From Methylophilales bacterium BACL14 MAG-120910-bin43 (GTDB lineage: Bacteria; Pseudomonadota; Gammaproteobacteria; Burkholderiales; Methylophilaceae), in contig CAJIYK010000001.1 in the NCBI GenBank assembly GCA_905181685.1, positions 1 through 64,000 of the forward strand: DNA of 64,000 bases, in the 5' to 3' direction. The position numbers were made by a program, and so were the translations under genes. Below are positions 9,325-19,677 of this stretch, in pieces; within the stretch, counting starts at the first letter, position 1; the number at the start of each line of letters is the position of its first letter. The notes below the pieces were generated by a model. It ran no database searches, had not been told where the DNA came from, and saw nothing but the letters and a program-made list of their open reading frames with translations.

Positions 9325-12174
9325 TTTGATTTAGATTTACTTTTTCCTCACCATTTTTTACAAAATCAATTTGTTTTTCACTAAATTTTTGATATTTGAT
9401 TGCCAGTTTGATGGTTGTGTTACTTTAGTTACTTGAACAGCTGTTACTTTAAACTCTGGGCAATTTGTAGCCCAATCAGAATTATCTGTTGTAATAACAT
9501 TTGCCCCTGAAACAGGGTGATGGAAGGTTGTATAAACAACACCGGGTTGAACTTTGTCTGTTATTTTTGCGCGAAGGACAGTGTCGCCTGACCTACTATT
9601 TATCCCGACCCAATCACGCTCATTTATTCCTCTTTCTTCTGCGTCATGGGGATGTATTTCAATTAAATCTTCATCATGCCACTCAGTATTTTTTGTTCTT
9701 CTTGTTTGAGCCCCAACATTATAATGAGCCAAAATTCTTCCAGTTGTCATTATTAATGGAAATTTACCATTCACTTTTTCAACAGTTGGTACATATTCTG
9801 TAATAAAGAATTTACCTTTACCTCTAACAAACTCATCTACATGCATAGTAGGTGTTCCTTCTGGATACTCATCATTACAAGGCCATTGAATACTCTCAAG
9901 CTTATCTAATTTTTCGTAGCTCACCCCTTTAAAGGTTGGGGTTAGCTGAGCAACTTCATCCATAATTTCACTAGCATGTTTATAATTCATTGGATAACCC
10001 AATGCATTTGATAACATTTGTGTAATTTCCCAATCCTCATAACCATTTTTAGGGGCCATTACTTTTCTCACCCTTGAAATTCTTCTCTCTGCATTCGTAA
10101 AAGTACCATTCTTTTCTAAAAATGATGACCCTGGTAAGAATACATGTGCATACATAGCTGTTTCATTTAAAAATAAATCTTGAACAATGACACATTCCAT
10201 AGATTCGAGTGCATGAGTCACATGTTGTGTATCTGGATCTGACTGAGCTATATCCTCTCCCTCACAATAAAGTGATTTAAATTTACCTGATATTGCTTCA
10301 TCAAGCATATTTGGAATTCTAAGTCCTGGCTCATCATAAATTTTTGCGTTCCATGCTGACTCAAATAAAGCTCGAGTAGCCATATCTGAAACATGTCTAT
10401 ACCCAGGGAGTTCATGAGGGAATGAACCCATATCACATGCACCCTGCACATTATTTTGGCCTCTAAGTGGATTGATACCAACACCTTCTCTACCTACATT
10501 TCCAGTTATCATTGCCAAATTTGCAATACCCATAACCATAGTTGAGCCTTGGCTATGCTCTGTTACACCTAAACCATAATAAATAGATCCATTCTTTTCC
10601 TTTGCAAATAATCTAGCTGCTTTTCTAAGTAAGTCCGCTGGAATACCTGTTTCTGATTCCATTGATTCTGGAGAATTTTTTGGGTCTTTAATAAAATTTA
10701 ACCAAATTTTGAATGACTCATCTTCACAACGCTCTTTCACAAAATTTTGATCGCTTAGTCCTTCTTCTACAATCACATGTGCAATTGAATTAATTGTCGC
10801 AACATTGGTACTTGGTCTGAGTTTTAGATGATAATCAGCTTTAATATGAGGTGTATTATCCAACTAAATCAATTTCTCTTGGATCAACAATAATTAATTT
10901 AGCACCTTCTCTTAGTCTTCTTTTCATCTGAGATGCGAATACTGGATGACCATCCGTTGGATTTGCACCAACAATCATAATCACATCTGACTTCATCACT
11001 GAATCGAAATTTTGTGTTCCTGCTGATTCACCAATAGTTTGTTTGAGCCCATAACCGGTGGGTGAATGGCAAACTCGTGCGCAAGTATCTATATTATTAT
11101 TACCAAAGCCTGCCCTAACAATCTTTTGCATTAAATAAACTTCTTCATTCGTACACCTTGAAGATGAAATAGCACCTACAGAATTAGAGCCATATTTCTT
11201 TTGTATTCTTTTTATCTCTGAGGCGGCATAATTAATTGCCTCTTCCCATGATACTTTTTGCCAAGGATCTTTAATGCTTTTTCTTATCATGGGTGTAGTA
11301 ATTCTGTCCTTGTGTGTTGTGTACCCCCATGCAAATCTTCCTTTGACACAAGAATGCCCGTGATTAGCGCCACCATCTTTATTAGGTGTCATCCTGACGA
11401 CCTTATCTCCTTGTAGTTCAGCATTAAAAGAACAACCTACGCCACAATATGCGCACGTAGTTTTTACTTTTCTTTCGGGTGTCCATGCTCTTCGATGCTT
11501 TTTTCAATTAATGTAGCTGTAGGACAGGCTTGAACACATGCGCCACATGAAACACATTCTGAATCTATAAAATCTTTATTTCCAGCTGAAACTTTTGATT
11601 CGAAGCCTCTTCCATCTATTGTTAAAGCAAATGTACCTTGCGTTTCTTCACATGCTCTTACACATCGAGAACAAACAATACATTTTGATGGATCAAAAGT
11701 GAAAGTATGGATTTGATTCATCTTTTTTAGAATCTAAGATGATTTTCTCCCTCATAGCCGTAACGAACATCTCTTAAGCCAACTGCCCCTGCCATATCTT
11801 GTAATTCACAATCACCATTCGTTGAACATGTTAAGCAATCAAGTGGGTGGTCGGAGATATATAATTCCATTACACCTTTTCTTAATTCAGCTAATTTAGG
11901 TGATTGAGTGGAAACACTAATCCATCAGCAGCTGGAGTCGTGCAAGATGCTGGATAACCCCTTTTACCCTCAATTTCTACCAAACAAAGACGACATGAAC
12001 CAAATGGCTCGAGACTGTCTGTTGCACATAATTTAGGTACACTAAAACCTGCAACTGAAGCTGCTCGCATCAAAGAGGTTCCTTCAGGAACAGTTACATC
12101 TACGCCATCAATATTAAGGTTACAAGTTTTTCAGAGTTTGCTGAAGGTGTACCGAAGTCTTTTGTATCATCCAT
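9317..12174 (-). CDS. fdsA: NAD-dependent formate dehydrogenase alpha (molybdenum) subunit FdsA (frame broken repeatedly)
   Basis: FdsA is the catalytic subunit that oxidises formate to CO2 at a bis-MGD molybdenum centre. From the ATG at 12174, the order is a NuoG-like 2Fe-2S domain (VPKLCATDSLEPFGSCRLC), a His/Cys 4Fe-4S segment (HPLDCLTCSTNGDCELQ), two ferredoxin clusters (CIVCSRCVRAC, CVSCGACVQAC) and the Mo domain (TTCAYCGVGC, then GRFAWGY). The metal-ligand position is a cysteine (ARVCHSPTGYG), not selenocysteine. The MGD-binding C-terminal domain follows. Frame breaks lie near 12115, 11900, 11725, 11468, 10860 and 9410. The last one restores an ending in [12 protein letters not shown] with a stop at 9317. 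About 950 residues, normal for this family. Confidence 0.93.
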
Positions 12175-12264
12175 ATTTTTTAGCTTTTGGCGTATTTAAG
12201 TTTGAATTTTGTTCAATCTTTTAAATTTTCTTAAGTTATTGTTTATTCGTCTATTATTCTATGC

Positions 12265-13815
12265 TTAAGTTTCAGTTTTTTCAAGTCCAAAATCTTTTGG
12301 AAAGAAATTTAAAGCGCTAATCACAGGAAATGGAGTCATTCCACCCATAGCACATAATGACCCATGAACCATAGTCTCTCCTAAGTCTTTAAGAACTTCC
12401 ACATTTTTTTCTTGATCAATCCCATCCTTAATTTTATCGATTACTTCCATACCCCTAGTAGATCCAATTCTGCATGGAGTACATTTTCCGCAGGATTCTA
12501 TTGCACAAAATTCAAATGAATACCTTGCTAATTTTGACATATCAATCGAATCATCAAATGCCACAATACCGCCGTGACCAACAACGGCGTTAATTTCAGA
12601 AAATTTCTCATAATCAAGTGGTGTATCAAATTGATGTTCTGGGAGAAACGCACCTAATGGTCCACCTACTTGAACAGCTTTAATATTTTTACCTGTTGCT
12701 GACCCCCCACCAAAATCATAGAGCAATTCTCTTAGCGTAATTCCAAAAGCTTTTTCGATCAGACCGGTTTGTTTTAGATTACCAGCGAGTTGAATAGGAA
12801 GTGTGCCTTTTGAACGCCCCATACCAAAATCTGCATAAAATTTTGATCCTTTATCTAAGATAATCGGAATTGTTGCCAGTGAAATTACATTATTCACTAC
12901 TGTTGGTTTTCCGTACAAACCTTCAATCGCAGGTAGTGGTGGTTTATACCTTACAAGCCCTCTTTTTCCTTCTAAACTTTCAAGTAATGAAGTTTCTTCG
13001 CCACAAATATATGCACCTGCTGCTCTGGTAACTTCTAATTTGAAAGAAAACTCACTATCCAAAATATTTTTACCTAAGAATCCATTTTTCTCTGCAATAC
13101 TAATTGCTTCATTAAGAATAGCTTGAGCATGAGGGTATTCTGACCTTAAATATATATAGCCTTGATCAGCACCAACAGCTAACCCCGCAATAATCATGCC
13201 TTCTATTAAAACAAAAGGATCATTTTCCATAATCATTCTGTCAGAAAAAGTACCTGAATCACCCTCATCTGCGTTGCATACAATATATTTTTTTTCAGAG
13301 GGTGCATTTAAAACAGTTTGCCATTTTATTCCAGTTGGGAAAGCAGCGCCTCCCCGCCCTCTCAATCCAGAGTCTGTAACCTCATCAACAATTTCTTGAT
13401 TTGTTAACTTTAAGGCTTTACGTAACCCTTTAAAACCATCATGTGCTTCATAATCAACTAAGGATACAGGGTCTGTAATACCTACCCTGGCATATGTTAG
13501 TCTTTCCTGATTTTTAAGCCACTCAATTTCACTTGTAATTCCTAGGGATAAAGAATGATCTTTACCTAAGAAAAATTCTTCATCAAACATTGAAGGTACA
13601 TCGCTAGGATTAACGGGTCCGTAAGCAACTCTTCCTTTAGCGGTTTCTACTTCTACCATTGTTTCAAGCCAAAAAAGACCACGTGAACCGTTTCGAATAA
13701 TTTCTATTTCTATCTTACGATTACTTGCCTCAACTTTTATCGCTTTAAATACCTCTTCAGCCCCCAATGAAAGCGCACTTGAGTCTCTAGGTATATATAT
13801 TTTATGAGTTGTCAT
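12265..13815 (-). CDS. fdsB: NAD-dependent formate dehydrogenase beta (flavin/diaphorase) subunit
   Basis: FdsB passes electrons from the iron-sulfur chain through FMN to NAD+. It resembles a fusion of a thioredoxin-like domain with NuoF. The FMN/NADH fold carries [19 protein letters not shown] and [14 protein letters not shown], then [19 protein letters not shown]. The C-terminal 4Fe-4S site is [16 protein letters not shown] plus a later cysteine in GSLCAMGG. I chose the ATG at 13815 ([13 protein letters not shown]), inside the end of fdsG. An upstream in-frame ATG at 13833 would add six residues. The frame is intact over about 516 residues. A gap of about 90 bases separates its stop from fdsA. 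Confidence 0.95.
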   Translation of the reverse strand: MTTHKIYIPRDSSALSLGAEEVFKAIKVEASNRKIEIEIIRNGSRGLFWLETMVEVETAKGRVAYGPVNPSDVPSMFDEEFFLGKDHSLSLGITSEIEWLKNQERLTYARVGITDPVSLVDYEAHDGFKGLRKALKLTNQEIVDEVTDSGLRGRGGAAFPTGIKWQTVLNAPSEKKYIVCNADEGDSGTFSDRMIMENDPFVLIEGMIIAGLAVGADQGYIYLRSEYPHAQAILNEAISIAEKNGFLGKNILDSEFSFKLEVTRAAGAYICGEETSLLESLEGKRGLVRYKPPLPAIEGLYGKPTVVNNVISLATIPIILDKGSKFYADFGMGRSKGTLPIQLAGNLKQTGLIEKAFGITLRELLYDFGGGSATGKNIKAVQVGGPLGAFLPEHQFDTPLDYEKFSEINAVVGHGGIVAFDDSIDMSKLARYSFEFCAIESCGKCTPCRIGSTRGMEVIDKIKDGIDQEKNVEVLKDLGETMVHGSLCAMGGMTPFPVISALNFFPKDFGLEKTET

Positions 13816-14281
13816 TATTTTTAGCTTTTTCAATTAAGTCATCAATTTTATCTTCGTTAACTCTACCTATAACATCGTCATCAATCATTACAGCTGGCGA
13901 GCAAGCACAATTGCCTAAACAGTAGACAGGTTCTAAAGTTATCGATTTGTCTTCTGTAGTTTGATGATAATCAATGCCTAACTTTTCTTTGCAATAAGCT
14001 TCAATATTCTCACTGCCCATTGATTGGCATGATTCAGCTCTGCAAATTTGCAAAATATGCTTTCCGGAAGGTTTTGTCCTAAAATGGTGGTAAAAAGTGA
14101 CAAATCCGTGCACTTCTGCCACCGAAAGACTGAGAGCTTTTGATATAGGCTCATAAGACTCTTCAGGTATGTAACCTAGATCATCTTGAATTGCGTGCAT
14201 AAGAGGCAATAGTGCCCCAGGTTTGTCTTTAAGCACTGTTAGGTGCTCTTCAATTTTTTGTAATTTAATTTCGGATAACAT
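13802..14281 (-). CDS. fdsG: NAD-dependent formate dehydrogenase gamma (2Fe-2S) subunit
   Basis: FdsG is a NuoE-like thioredoxin-fold protein with one 2Fe-2S cluster that links to FdsB. The 159-residue protein contains [20 protein letters not shown] and the four cluster cysteines in [10 protein letters not shown] and CLGNCACSP. It is the first gene of fdsGBACD on the minus strand. Its end overlaps the fdsB start, suggesting coupled translation. It diverges from moaA with 119 bases between the start codons, so the enzyme and its cofactor genes may share a control region. Confidence 0.95.
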   Translation of the reverse strand: MLSEIKLQKIEEHLTVLKDKPGALLPLMHAIQDDLGYIPEESYEPISKALSLSVAEVHGFVTFYHHFRTKPSGKHILQICRAESCQSMGSENIEAYCKEKLGIDYHQTTEDKSITLEPVYCLGNCACSPAVMIDDDVIGRVNEDKIDDLIEKAKNNDNS

Positions 14282-14400
14282 TTTGTCTATATTATTTCTT
14301 TAAAAAAACCTAAATTTTTCAACATACTATACATTAAAGTAATTGTTTTTTTTTAAGTAAAATTATTAAATTTTTAACTTTTTATTATATATTAGTGACA
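14282..14400. promoter_or_regulatory. Divergent control region between fdsG and moaA
   Basis: This very AT-rich stretch of 119 bases separates two divergent operons. On the plus strand a TATTATATAT block lies only a few bases before the moaA start, so moaA mRNA may have little or no leader. On the minus strand TATAGT at about 14324-14329 is a possible -10 for fdsG. I see no clear -35 pair, repressor dyad or molybdenum-cofactor riboswitch. Confidence 0.35.
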
Positions 14401-15387
14401 ATGCAACTTATAGATCAGTTCAATAGAAAGGTAGACTATATAAGAGTATCTGTCACAGATAGATGTGATTTTAGATGCGTTTATTGTATGTCAGAAAAAA
14501 TGACTTTTCTTCCTAAATCTACTGTGCTTTCACTTGAAGAAATTGAAAGGCTAATTAGAGTTTTTTCTGAGTTAGGTGTGAAAAAAGTCAGGTTAACCGG
14601 GGGTGAGCCGCTTGTTAGGAGAGGTATTGATAATTTATTCAAGTCAATTGGAAAAATTAAAGCGCTTGATGAAATTACGCTAACAACTAACGGAAGCCAA
14701 CTTCAGAGTAAGGCACAAATGTTAAAGGACGCTGGTGTTGAGAGAATTAATGTCAGTTTAGATAGCCTAGATCCCCTTACATTCAAAAAGATGACTAGAA
14801 CGGGTGATATAAATAAAGTTTTAGATGGTATTCACTCTGCCATTGAAGTTGGATTTAAAAAAATTAAAATAAACACCGTTTTAATGAAACAAATAAATGA
14901 AAAAGAACTATACAATTTAGTGGATTACGCTATTAAATACTATCTTGATATTTCTTTCATTGAAGAGATGCCACTTGGCGACACTGATTATGACAGGCAA
15001 TCTACCTCAGTGAGTAATGATGATATTTTATTGAAGTTAAAAGAAAAATATTTATTGTCAAAAGCAGATGTAACTACGAGCGGTCCTGCTGAATACTTTT
15101 ATATTAAAAATACACAAACAAAAGTTGGCCTAATCTCCCCTCACAGCCATAACTTTTGTGAAAACTGTAACCGAGTGCGAATCTCATGCAAGGGTGAACT
15201 TTTTTTATGCTTAGGCCAAGATACAAAAATTGAATTAATGCCTCTGATTAGAGAGAATCCTCATAATGACGAACCTCTCAAAGAGGCCATATTAAACAGC
15301 ATGGCAATCAAACCAAAATCTCATAATTTTAATTTGGCAGACCAGAAACCCTCCGTCGTACGATTTATGTCTCATACGGGTGGTTAA
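14401..15387 (+). CDS. moaA: GTP 3',8-cyclase MoaA (molybdenum cofactor synthesis)
   Basis: MoaA is a radical SAM enzyme that starts molybdopterin synthesis by rearranging GTP. Counting from the ATG at 14401, the SAM cluster is C22, C26 and C29 (DRCDFRCVYC), followed by KVRLTGGEPLVRRG. The second, C-terminal cluster lies in NFCENCNRVRISCKG. The protein ends in the conserved Gly-Gly tail (SHTGG) that enters the active site. An in-frame GTG two codons upstream is possible, but there is no clear ribosome binding site for either. It leads a moaA-mobA-mobB-moeA run. The frame is intact at about 328 residues. Confidence 0.96.
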   Translation: MQLIDQFNRKVDYIRVSVTDRCDFRCVYCMSEKMTFLPKSTVLSLEEIERLIRVFSELGVKKVRLTGGEPLVRRGIDNLFKSIGKIKALDEITLTTNGSQLQSKAQMLKDAGVERINVSLDSLDPLTFKKMTRTGDINKVLDGIHSAIEVGFKKIKINTVLMKQINEKELYNLVDYAIKYYLDISFIEEMPLGDTDYDRQSTSVSNDDILLKLKEKYLLSKADVTTSGPAEYFYIKNTQTKVGLISPHSHNFCENCNRVRISCKGELFLCLGQDTKIELMPLIRENPHNDEPLKEAILNSMAIKPKSHNFNLADQKPSVVRFMSHTGG

Positions 15388-15947
15388 TTGAATAACGAAG
15401 TAGAGGGCGTTATATTGGCTGGCGGTAAATCTTCTAGAATGGGAGAAAATAAATCGTTGGTTTTGTTAGATAAAAAACCGTTAATAGAACATGTTTTTAA
15501 TCGAATGAAAAAACAGGTAGGCAAGCTCAGTATTAATTCAAACGAGTTTTTGAGTATTTTTCCGCAATCTCTTCAGTTCGCAGATGCATTACCCGGACAG
15601 TTAGGACCTTTATCAGGGATATTTTCGGGTCTAGTTAAGGCAAATACTGACTGGGTGCAATTTTGTCCAAATGATACCCCTTTTTTCCCAACAAATTTAG
15701 TTGAAGATTAAGTAGCCACATTGATAAAAAAAATCCTAAAATTATCTTGCCAACAGCAAACGATAAACTCGAACCCGTTTTTTTGCTCTGCCCTAAAAAT
15801 TTAGCAAGTAACTGTGAAGAATTTCTATCTTCAGGAGAGAGGAAGCTTGAAACATGGATCAAGTCTAATAATTTTCAAACTGTCGACTTTGAAGAAAAAG
15901 ATGCTTTTTTTAATATCAACAGCATCGCTGATTTAGGTAAGATATAA
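15388..15947 (+). CDS. mobA: Molybdenum cofactor guanylyltransferase MobA (frame broken once)
   Basis: MobA attaches GMP to molybdopterin to make MGD, needed by formate dehydrogenase. The N-terminus VEGVILAGGKSSRMGENKSL is the nucleotidyltransferase signature, and ADALPGQLGPLSGIFSGL and FCPNDTPFFP follow. The frame changes near 15710. The second piece contains LPTANDKLEPVFLLCPK and ends FFNINSIADLGKI, typical of the MobA C-terminus. The start is TTG at 15388, immediately after the moaA stop codon, with no alternative nearby. Total about 186 residues, as expected. The lost frame at an A-rich stretch is probably a sequence error. Confidence 0.92.
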
Positions 15948-15956
15948 ATCCTAGTG

Positions 15957-16481
15957 ATGAATAAAAAACCATATATTCTAGGCATTTGTGCAGCAAATAG
16001 TGGCTCTGGTAAAACATATGTCATTGAAAATCTTATACCTGAATTAAAAAAAAGAGGTTATTCATCTTCCGCTATTAAACATGCGCATCATAATTTTGAT
16101 ATTGATAAGCCAGGAAAGGATAGTTTTAAAATAAGGGAGTCTGGTGCGAAACAAACATTAATTTTTAATGCTGGCCGGTCCGCATTAATTACTGAAAACA
16201 AAAAAAATGATTTCGACTTAAATAAAGCGCTTGAGCAAATTAATCAACCAACAGATATAATTTTAGTAGAGGGATTAAAAACAATGCAAATTCCTAAAAT
16301 TGAGGTTTATCGAGAAAAAATATCTAGTGAGTTACTTCATAATAAAGATAAAAATATAATTGGGGTGATATCAGATGTAAGCATTAAATGTGATATTCCA
16401 TGTTTTAATTTTATTAATATAGATAAAATTACTGAATTTATAATTACACTTATAGAAAATGAAAAAAATAATCTCACTTGA
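15957..16481 (+). CDS. mobB: Molybdopterin-guanine dinucleotide biosynthesis adaptor MobB
   Basis: MobB is a GTP-binding P-loop protein that assists MobA. The Walker A motif is ANSGSGKTYVIENLIP near the N-terminus, and AIKHAHHNFDIDKPGKDSF is a family signature. DIILVEGLKTMQIPKIEVYR is the Walker B and partner region. I prefer the ATG at 15957, but a GTG one codon earlier is equally placed. The gene overlaps moeA by 23 bases. The intact frame of about 174 residues has the usual length. Confidence 0.93.
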   Translation: MNKKPYILGICAANSGSGKTYVIENLIPELKKRGYSSSAIKHAHHNFDIDKPGKDSFKIRESGAKQTLIFNAGRSALITENKKNDFDLNKALEQINQPTDIILVEGLKTMQIPKIEVYREKISSELLHNKDKNIIGVISDVSIKCDIPCFNFINIDKITEFIITLIENEKNNLT

Positions 16482-17733
16482 AAACTTAGTCAACGATCCA
16501 GGTTGCTTATCAGAATATGATCCTAATGCAATGACCATTGAGGTCGCGAGAAAATATATACACAATTTTTTAAAGGTTAATTTAGAAACTGAATTCGTAA
16601 ATACTGAGGATGCACTCGATCGGATTTTAGGTGAAACAATCATTTCAAAGATTAATGTGCCAAATTATAATAATTCAGCAATGGATGGTTTTGCCTTTAA
16701 TTTGGATTCCTTAATAGAAAAAAATACACTTAAAGTCGCGACTACAATTTTGGCTGGAGATCTCTCTAAACAAAAAATTAAACCAGGCTTTGCGGCACAG
16801 ATCATGACAGGCTCTAAAATTCCAGATGGCACTGACACAGTTTTACCTTTCGAGTTAGTCAAACAGGAAAATGATTCTATTGTTGTAAATGAAATCCCAA
16901 AAAAAGGCGTCAATATCAGAAGATTGGGAGAGGATATAAAAAAAAATGGTGAAGTCCTTAAAAAAGGAGTGTTCTTAAGGCCTGCAGAAATAGGATTAAT
17001 TGCATCGATTGGAATAAGTAGAGTGAAAGTATTTAAAAAATTAAAAGTCTCTTTTTTTTCGACTGGTGATGAGGTGGTCAAAGCAGGTCAACCCATCAAA
17101 TCTGGTCAAGTCTATGATAGTAATCATTTTACAATTCAATCCATGTTAAGAAGAATAAATGTTGAATGTGTCGATTTAGGAATCATCCCTGATGATAAAA
17201 AATTAATTGAAAAAACATTTAAGAATGCTGCAAAAATATCTGATGCAATTATCACAACAGGTGGTGTTTCAGTCGGAAAGGCTGATTATATGAAAGATAT
17301 TTTAAAAAAATTAGGTAAAGTATTATTTTGGAAGTTATCAATCAAACCCGGAAGACCAATGGCTTATGGTGCTTTTGAAAAAACTCCCTATTTTGGTTTA
17401 CCTGGCAATCCAGTGGCTGCAATGATTACATTTTATCAATTGGTGCAACCAGCACTTAAATACCTCATGGGTCATGATGGCTATAAACTTCCCACACTGT
17501 TGAAAGCAAAATGTGCCGCACCTATTACAAAACGGCCTGGGAGAATGGAGTTTCAGAGAGGCTTTTACAACAGTCGTAATGGTGAATTATCTGTTAAACC
17601 AACACCTCATCAAGGTTCTGGAATTTTAAGCTCAATGAGCAAAGCAAACTGTTTGATAGTTTTAGATATGGACCAAGAATCAATTAAGGTTGATGATTAT
17701 GTCAATATCCAATTAATGGAAGGTTTAGTCTAA
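16459..17733 (+). CDS. moeA: Molybdopterin molybdenumtransferase MoeA
   Basis: MoeA inserts molybdenum into adenylylated molybdopterin. The 424-residue protein has the MoeA domain I-II region (NVPNYNNSAMDGFAF, QIMTGSKIPDGTDTVLPFE). The MoCF-binding domain follows (FFSTGDEVVKAGQPIKSGQ and TTGGVSVGKADYMKDIL). The C-terminal beta barrel carries FGLPGNPVAAMITF. It begins inside mobB and ends the Mo cluster. The cluster lacks moaC, moaD, moaE and mogA in this window, so those must lie elsewhere if the pathway is complete. Context points to the Fds formate dehydrogenase as the main client. Confidence 0.95.
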   Translation: MKKIISLENLVNDPGCLSEYDPNAMTIEVARKYIHNFLKVNLETEFVNTEDALDRILGETIISKINVPNYNNSAMDGFAFNLDSLIEKNTLKVATTILAGDLSKQKIKPGFAAQIMTGSKIPDGTDTVLPFELVKQENDSIVVNEIPKKGVNIRRLGEDIKKNGEVLKKGVFLRPAEIGLIASIGISRVKVFKKLKVSFFSTGDEVVKAGQPIKSGQVYDSNHFTIQSMLRRINVECVDLGIIPDDKKLIEKTFKNAAKISDAIITTGGVSVGKADYMKDILKKLGKVLFWKLSIKPGRPMAYGAFEKTPYFGLPGNPVAAMITFYQLVQPALKYLMGHDGYKLPTLLKAKCAAPITKRPGRMEFQRGFYNSRNGELSVKPTPHQGSGILSSMSKANCLIVLDMDQESIKVDDYVNIQLMEGLV

Positions 17734-17813
17734 ATAGCCCATCTCTAGGCTATAATTAATAAATATTTAAGTCTTTTTTTTAAACTTCAAAAAAAACAAA
17801 AGGTCGGATTAAT

Positions 17814-18272
17814 ATGAGTAAATTAGAAATAAACCACGTTGTGCCAAATTTTGACTTACCAGGAACCAGTGAGACAAACTTCTCATTGAAAAACTATCTT
17901 GGAAAATTGGTTGTTTTATATTTTTACCCAAGAGATTCAACACCAGGTTGCACGAATGAAGGAATTGATTTTACAAACCTTTACCAAGATTTTAAAAAAA
18001 AGAATGTTGAAATCTTTGGGATATCTAGAGATAGCATTAAATCACATGAAAAATTTAAGGAAAAATATAATTTTCCTTTTGAATTATTAAGTGACTCTGA
18101 AGAAATCGCTTGCAGCCTATTTGATGTCATAAAATTAAAAAATATGTATGGCAAACAAGTTCAAGGCATTGAGAGAAGTACCTTCTTAATTGATACAGAG
18201 GGTAAGCTCATCAATGAGTGGAGAGGCTTAAAAGTCCCTGGACATGCTGAAGAAGTTCTAAATTCAATCTAG
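17814..18272 (+). CDS. bcp: Thiol peroxidase Bcp/PrxQ-type peroxiredoxin
   Basis: This 152-residue peroxiredoxin reduces hydroperoxides using a thioredoxin-type donor. The peroxidatic site is FYPRDSTPGCTNEG, with C46 as the attacking cysteine. The resolving cysteine found five residues later in many PrxQ enzymes (CxxxxC) is absent here, where the sequence continues EGIDF. The enzyme may therefore use the 1-Cys mechanism or another cysteine, such as the one in IACSLF. The C-terminal GIERSTFLID is typical. It sits 80 bases after moeA, probably with its own promoter, and 15 bases before the PhoH-like gene. Confidence 0.92.
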   Translation: MSKLEINHVVPNFDLPGTSETNFSLKNYLGKLVVLYFYPRDSTPGCTNEGIDFTNLYQDFKKKNVEIFGISRDSIKSHEKFKEKYNFPFELLSDSEEIACSLFDVIKLKNMYGKQVQGIERSTFLIDTEGKLINEWRGLKVPGHAEEVLNSI

Positions 18273-18287
18273 TAAATATGTCGCTTT

Positions 18288-19677
18288 ATGGCTAAAAAAA
18301 ATAATAAGAAAGTTTTTGTTCTTGATACAAACGTTCTACTTCATGATCCTTCGAGCTTATTTAGATTTGAAGAACATGATATCTACCTTCCAATGGTTAC
18401 AATCGAAGAGCTAGACAATAATAAAAAAGGTAGTTCAGAGGTTGCCAGAAATGCTCGACAAACACATAGGTATTTAGAAGAAATCATAGCTCCTGCTTCA
18501 GACTTAAAAAATGGGTGTGCCCTAAAATCTGAAACAAATCCTCATATAGATGGAAAGCTTTTCTTACAGACTGAAACCATCAGCTACGATCTTCCTATTT
18601 TAGCTGGGGTTAAAGCAGACAATCAAATACTAAGCGTTGTTGTGAACCTCAAAAATCAACTTAAAAATACCGATGTCATTTTGGTATCAAAAGATTTTAA
18701 TATAAGGATTAAAGCGCGTGCCCTAGGTATTTCTGCTCAAGATTATTTTAATGATAAGGTCATGACCGATGCAGAGTTACTCCATACAGGGATATATGAA
18801 TTACCAGAAAATTTTTGGGAAAAGCACAGCAAGGCTATGGAGTCTTGGCAAGAAGAAGGAAAGATGTTCTATAAGATAACGGGGCCATTATGCAAAAGTT
18901 TTTTTGTCAATGCGTTTGTATTTTATGATTTTGATAAGCCATTCTATGCCATAGTTAAAACTATAAGTGGTAATTCAGCTACCCTTCAAATTGTTCAAGA
19001 TTACACCTTACCTAAATTTAATATTTGGGGAATCAAAGCAAAAAATAAAGAACAAAATTTTGCCCTCAATCTTTTAATGGACCCAAATATTGATTTTATA
19101 TCGCTATTAGGTCAAGCGGGAACTGGGAAAACCTTATTAGCCTTAGCTGCAGGTCTTGTTCAAACTTTAGATAAAAAAATATATTCAGAAATAATTATGA
19201 CAAGAGCAACAGTTTCTGTTGGTGATGATATCGGTTTTCTCCCTGGTACTGAAGAAGAAAAAATGACGCCTTGGATGGGTGCCTTAGAGGATAATCTAGA
19301 TGTTTTAAATGAATCTGATGATAGCTCAGGTGATTGGGGTAGAGCTGCTACACAGGATTTAATTAAATCTAGAATAAAGGTAAAATCATTAAGCTTTCAT
19401 GAGAGGAAGAACATTTTTAAACAAATATTTGATTATTGATGAGGCCCAAAACCTCACGCCTAAGCAAATGAAAACATTGGTAACAAGAGCTGGTCCAGGG
19501 ACTAAAATAGTTTGTTGTGGCAACATAGCACAAATAGATACGCCCTATTTAACTGAGGGAAGCTCTGGGTTAACCTATGTTGTCGATCGCTTTAAAGGCT
19601 GGGATCACAACGGGCACGTGACTTTAATGAGAGGTGAAAGATCGAGGTTAGCAGATTATGCAGCAGACACACTTTAA
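18288..19677 (+). CDS. PhoH2-type PIN-domain/PhoH ATPase (frame broken once)
   Basis: This is a fusion of an N-terminal PIN ribonuclease domain (KVFVLDTNVLLHDP, with further acidic residues in TIEELDNNKKG and VSKDFNIRIKA) and a C-terminal PhoH ATPase. The ATPase has Walker A LLGQAGTGKTLLALAAG, TRATVSVGDDIGFLPG and Walker B LIIDEAQNLTPKQMK. Such PhoH2 proteins act as RNA helicase/ribonucleases. The frame shifts near 19400, where SFMRGRTFLNKYLIIDEAQ is recovered, so one base is probably extra. Length is about 463 residues, normal. The end overlaps the start of lplT by 20 bases. Confidence 0.9.

Noticed and set aside
9501-9803. Open frame on the plus strand opposite fdsA
   Set aside because: It is a shadow of the fdsA coding frame, with no family motif, and lies inside a conserved gene.
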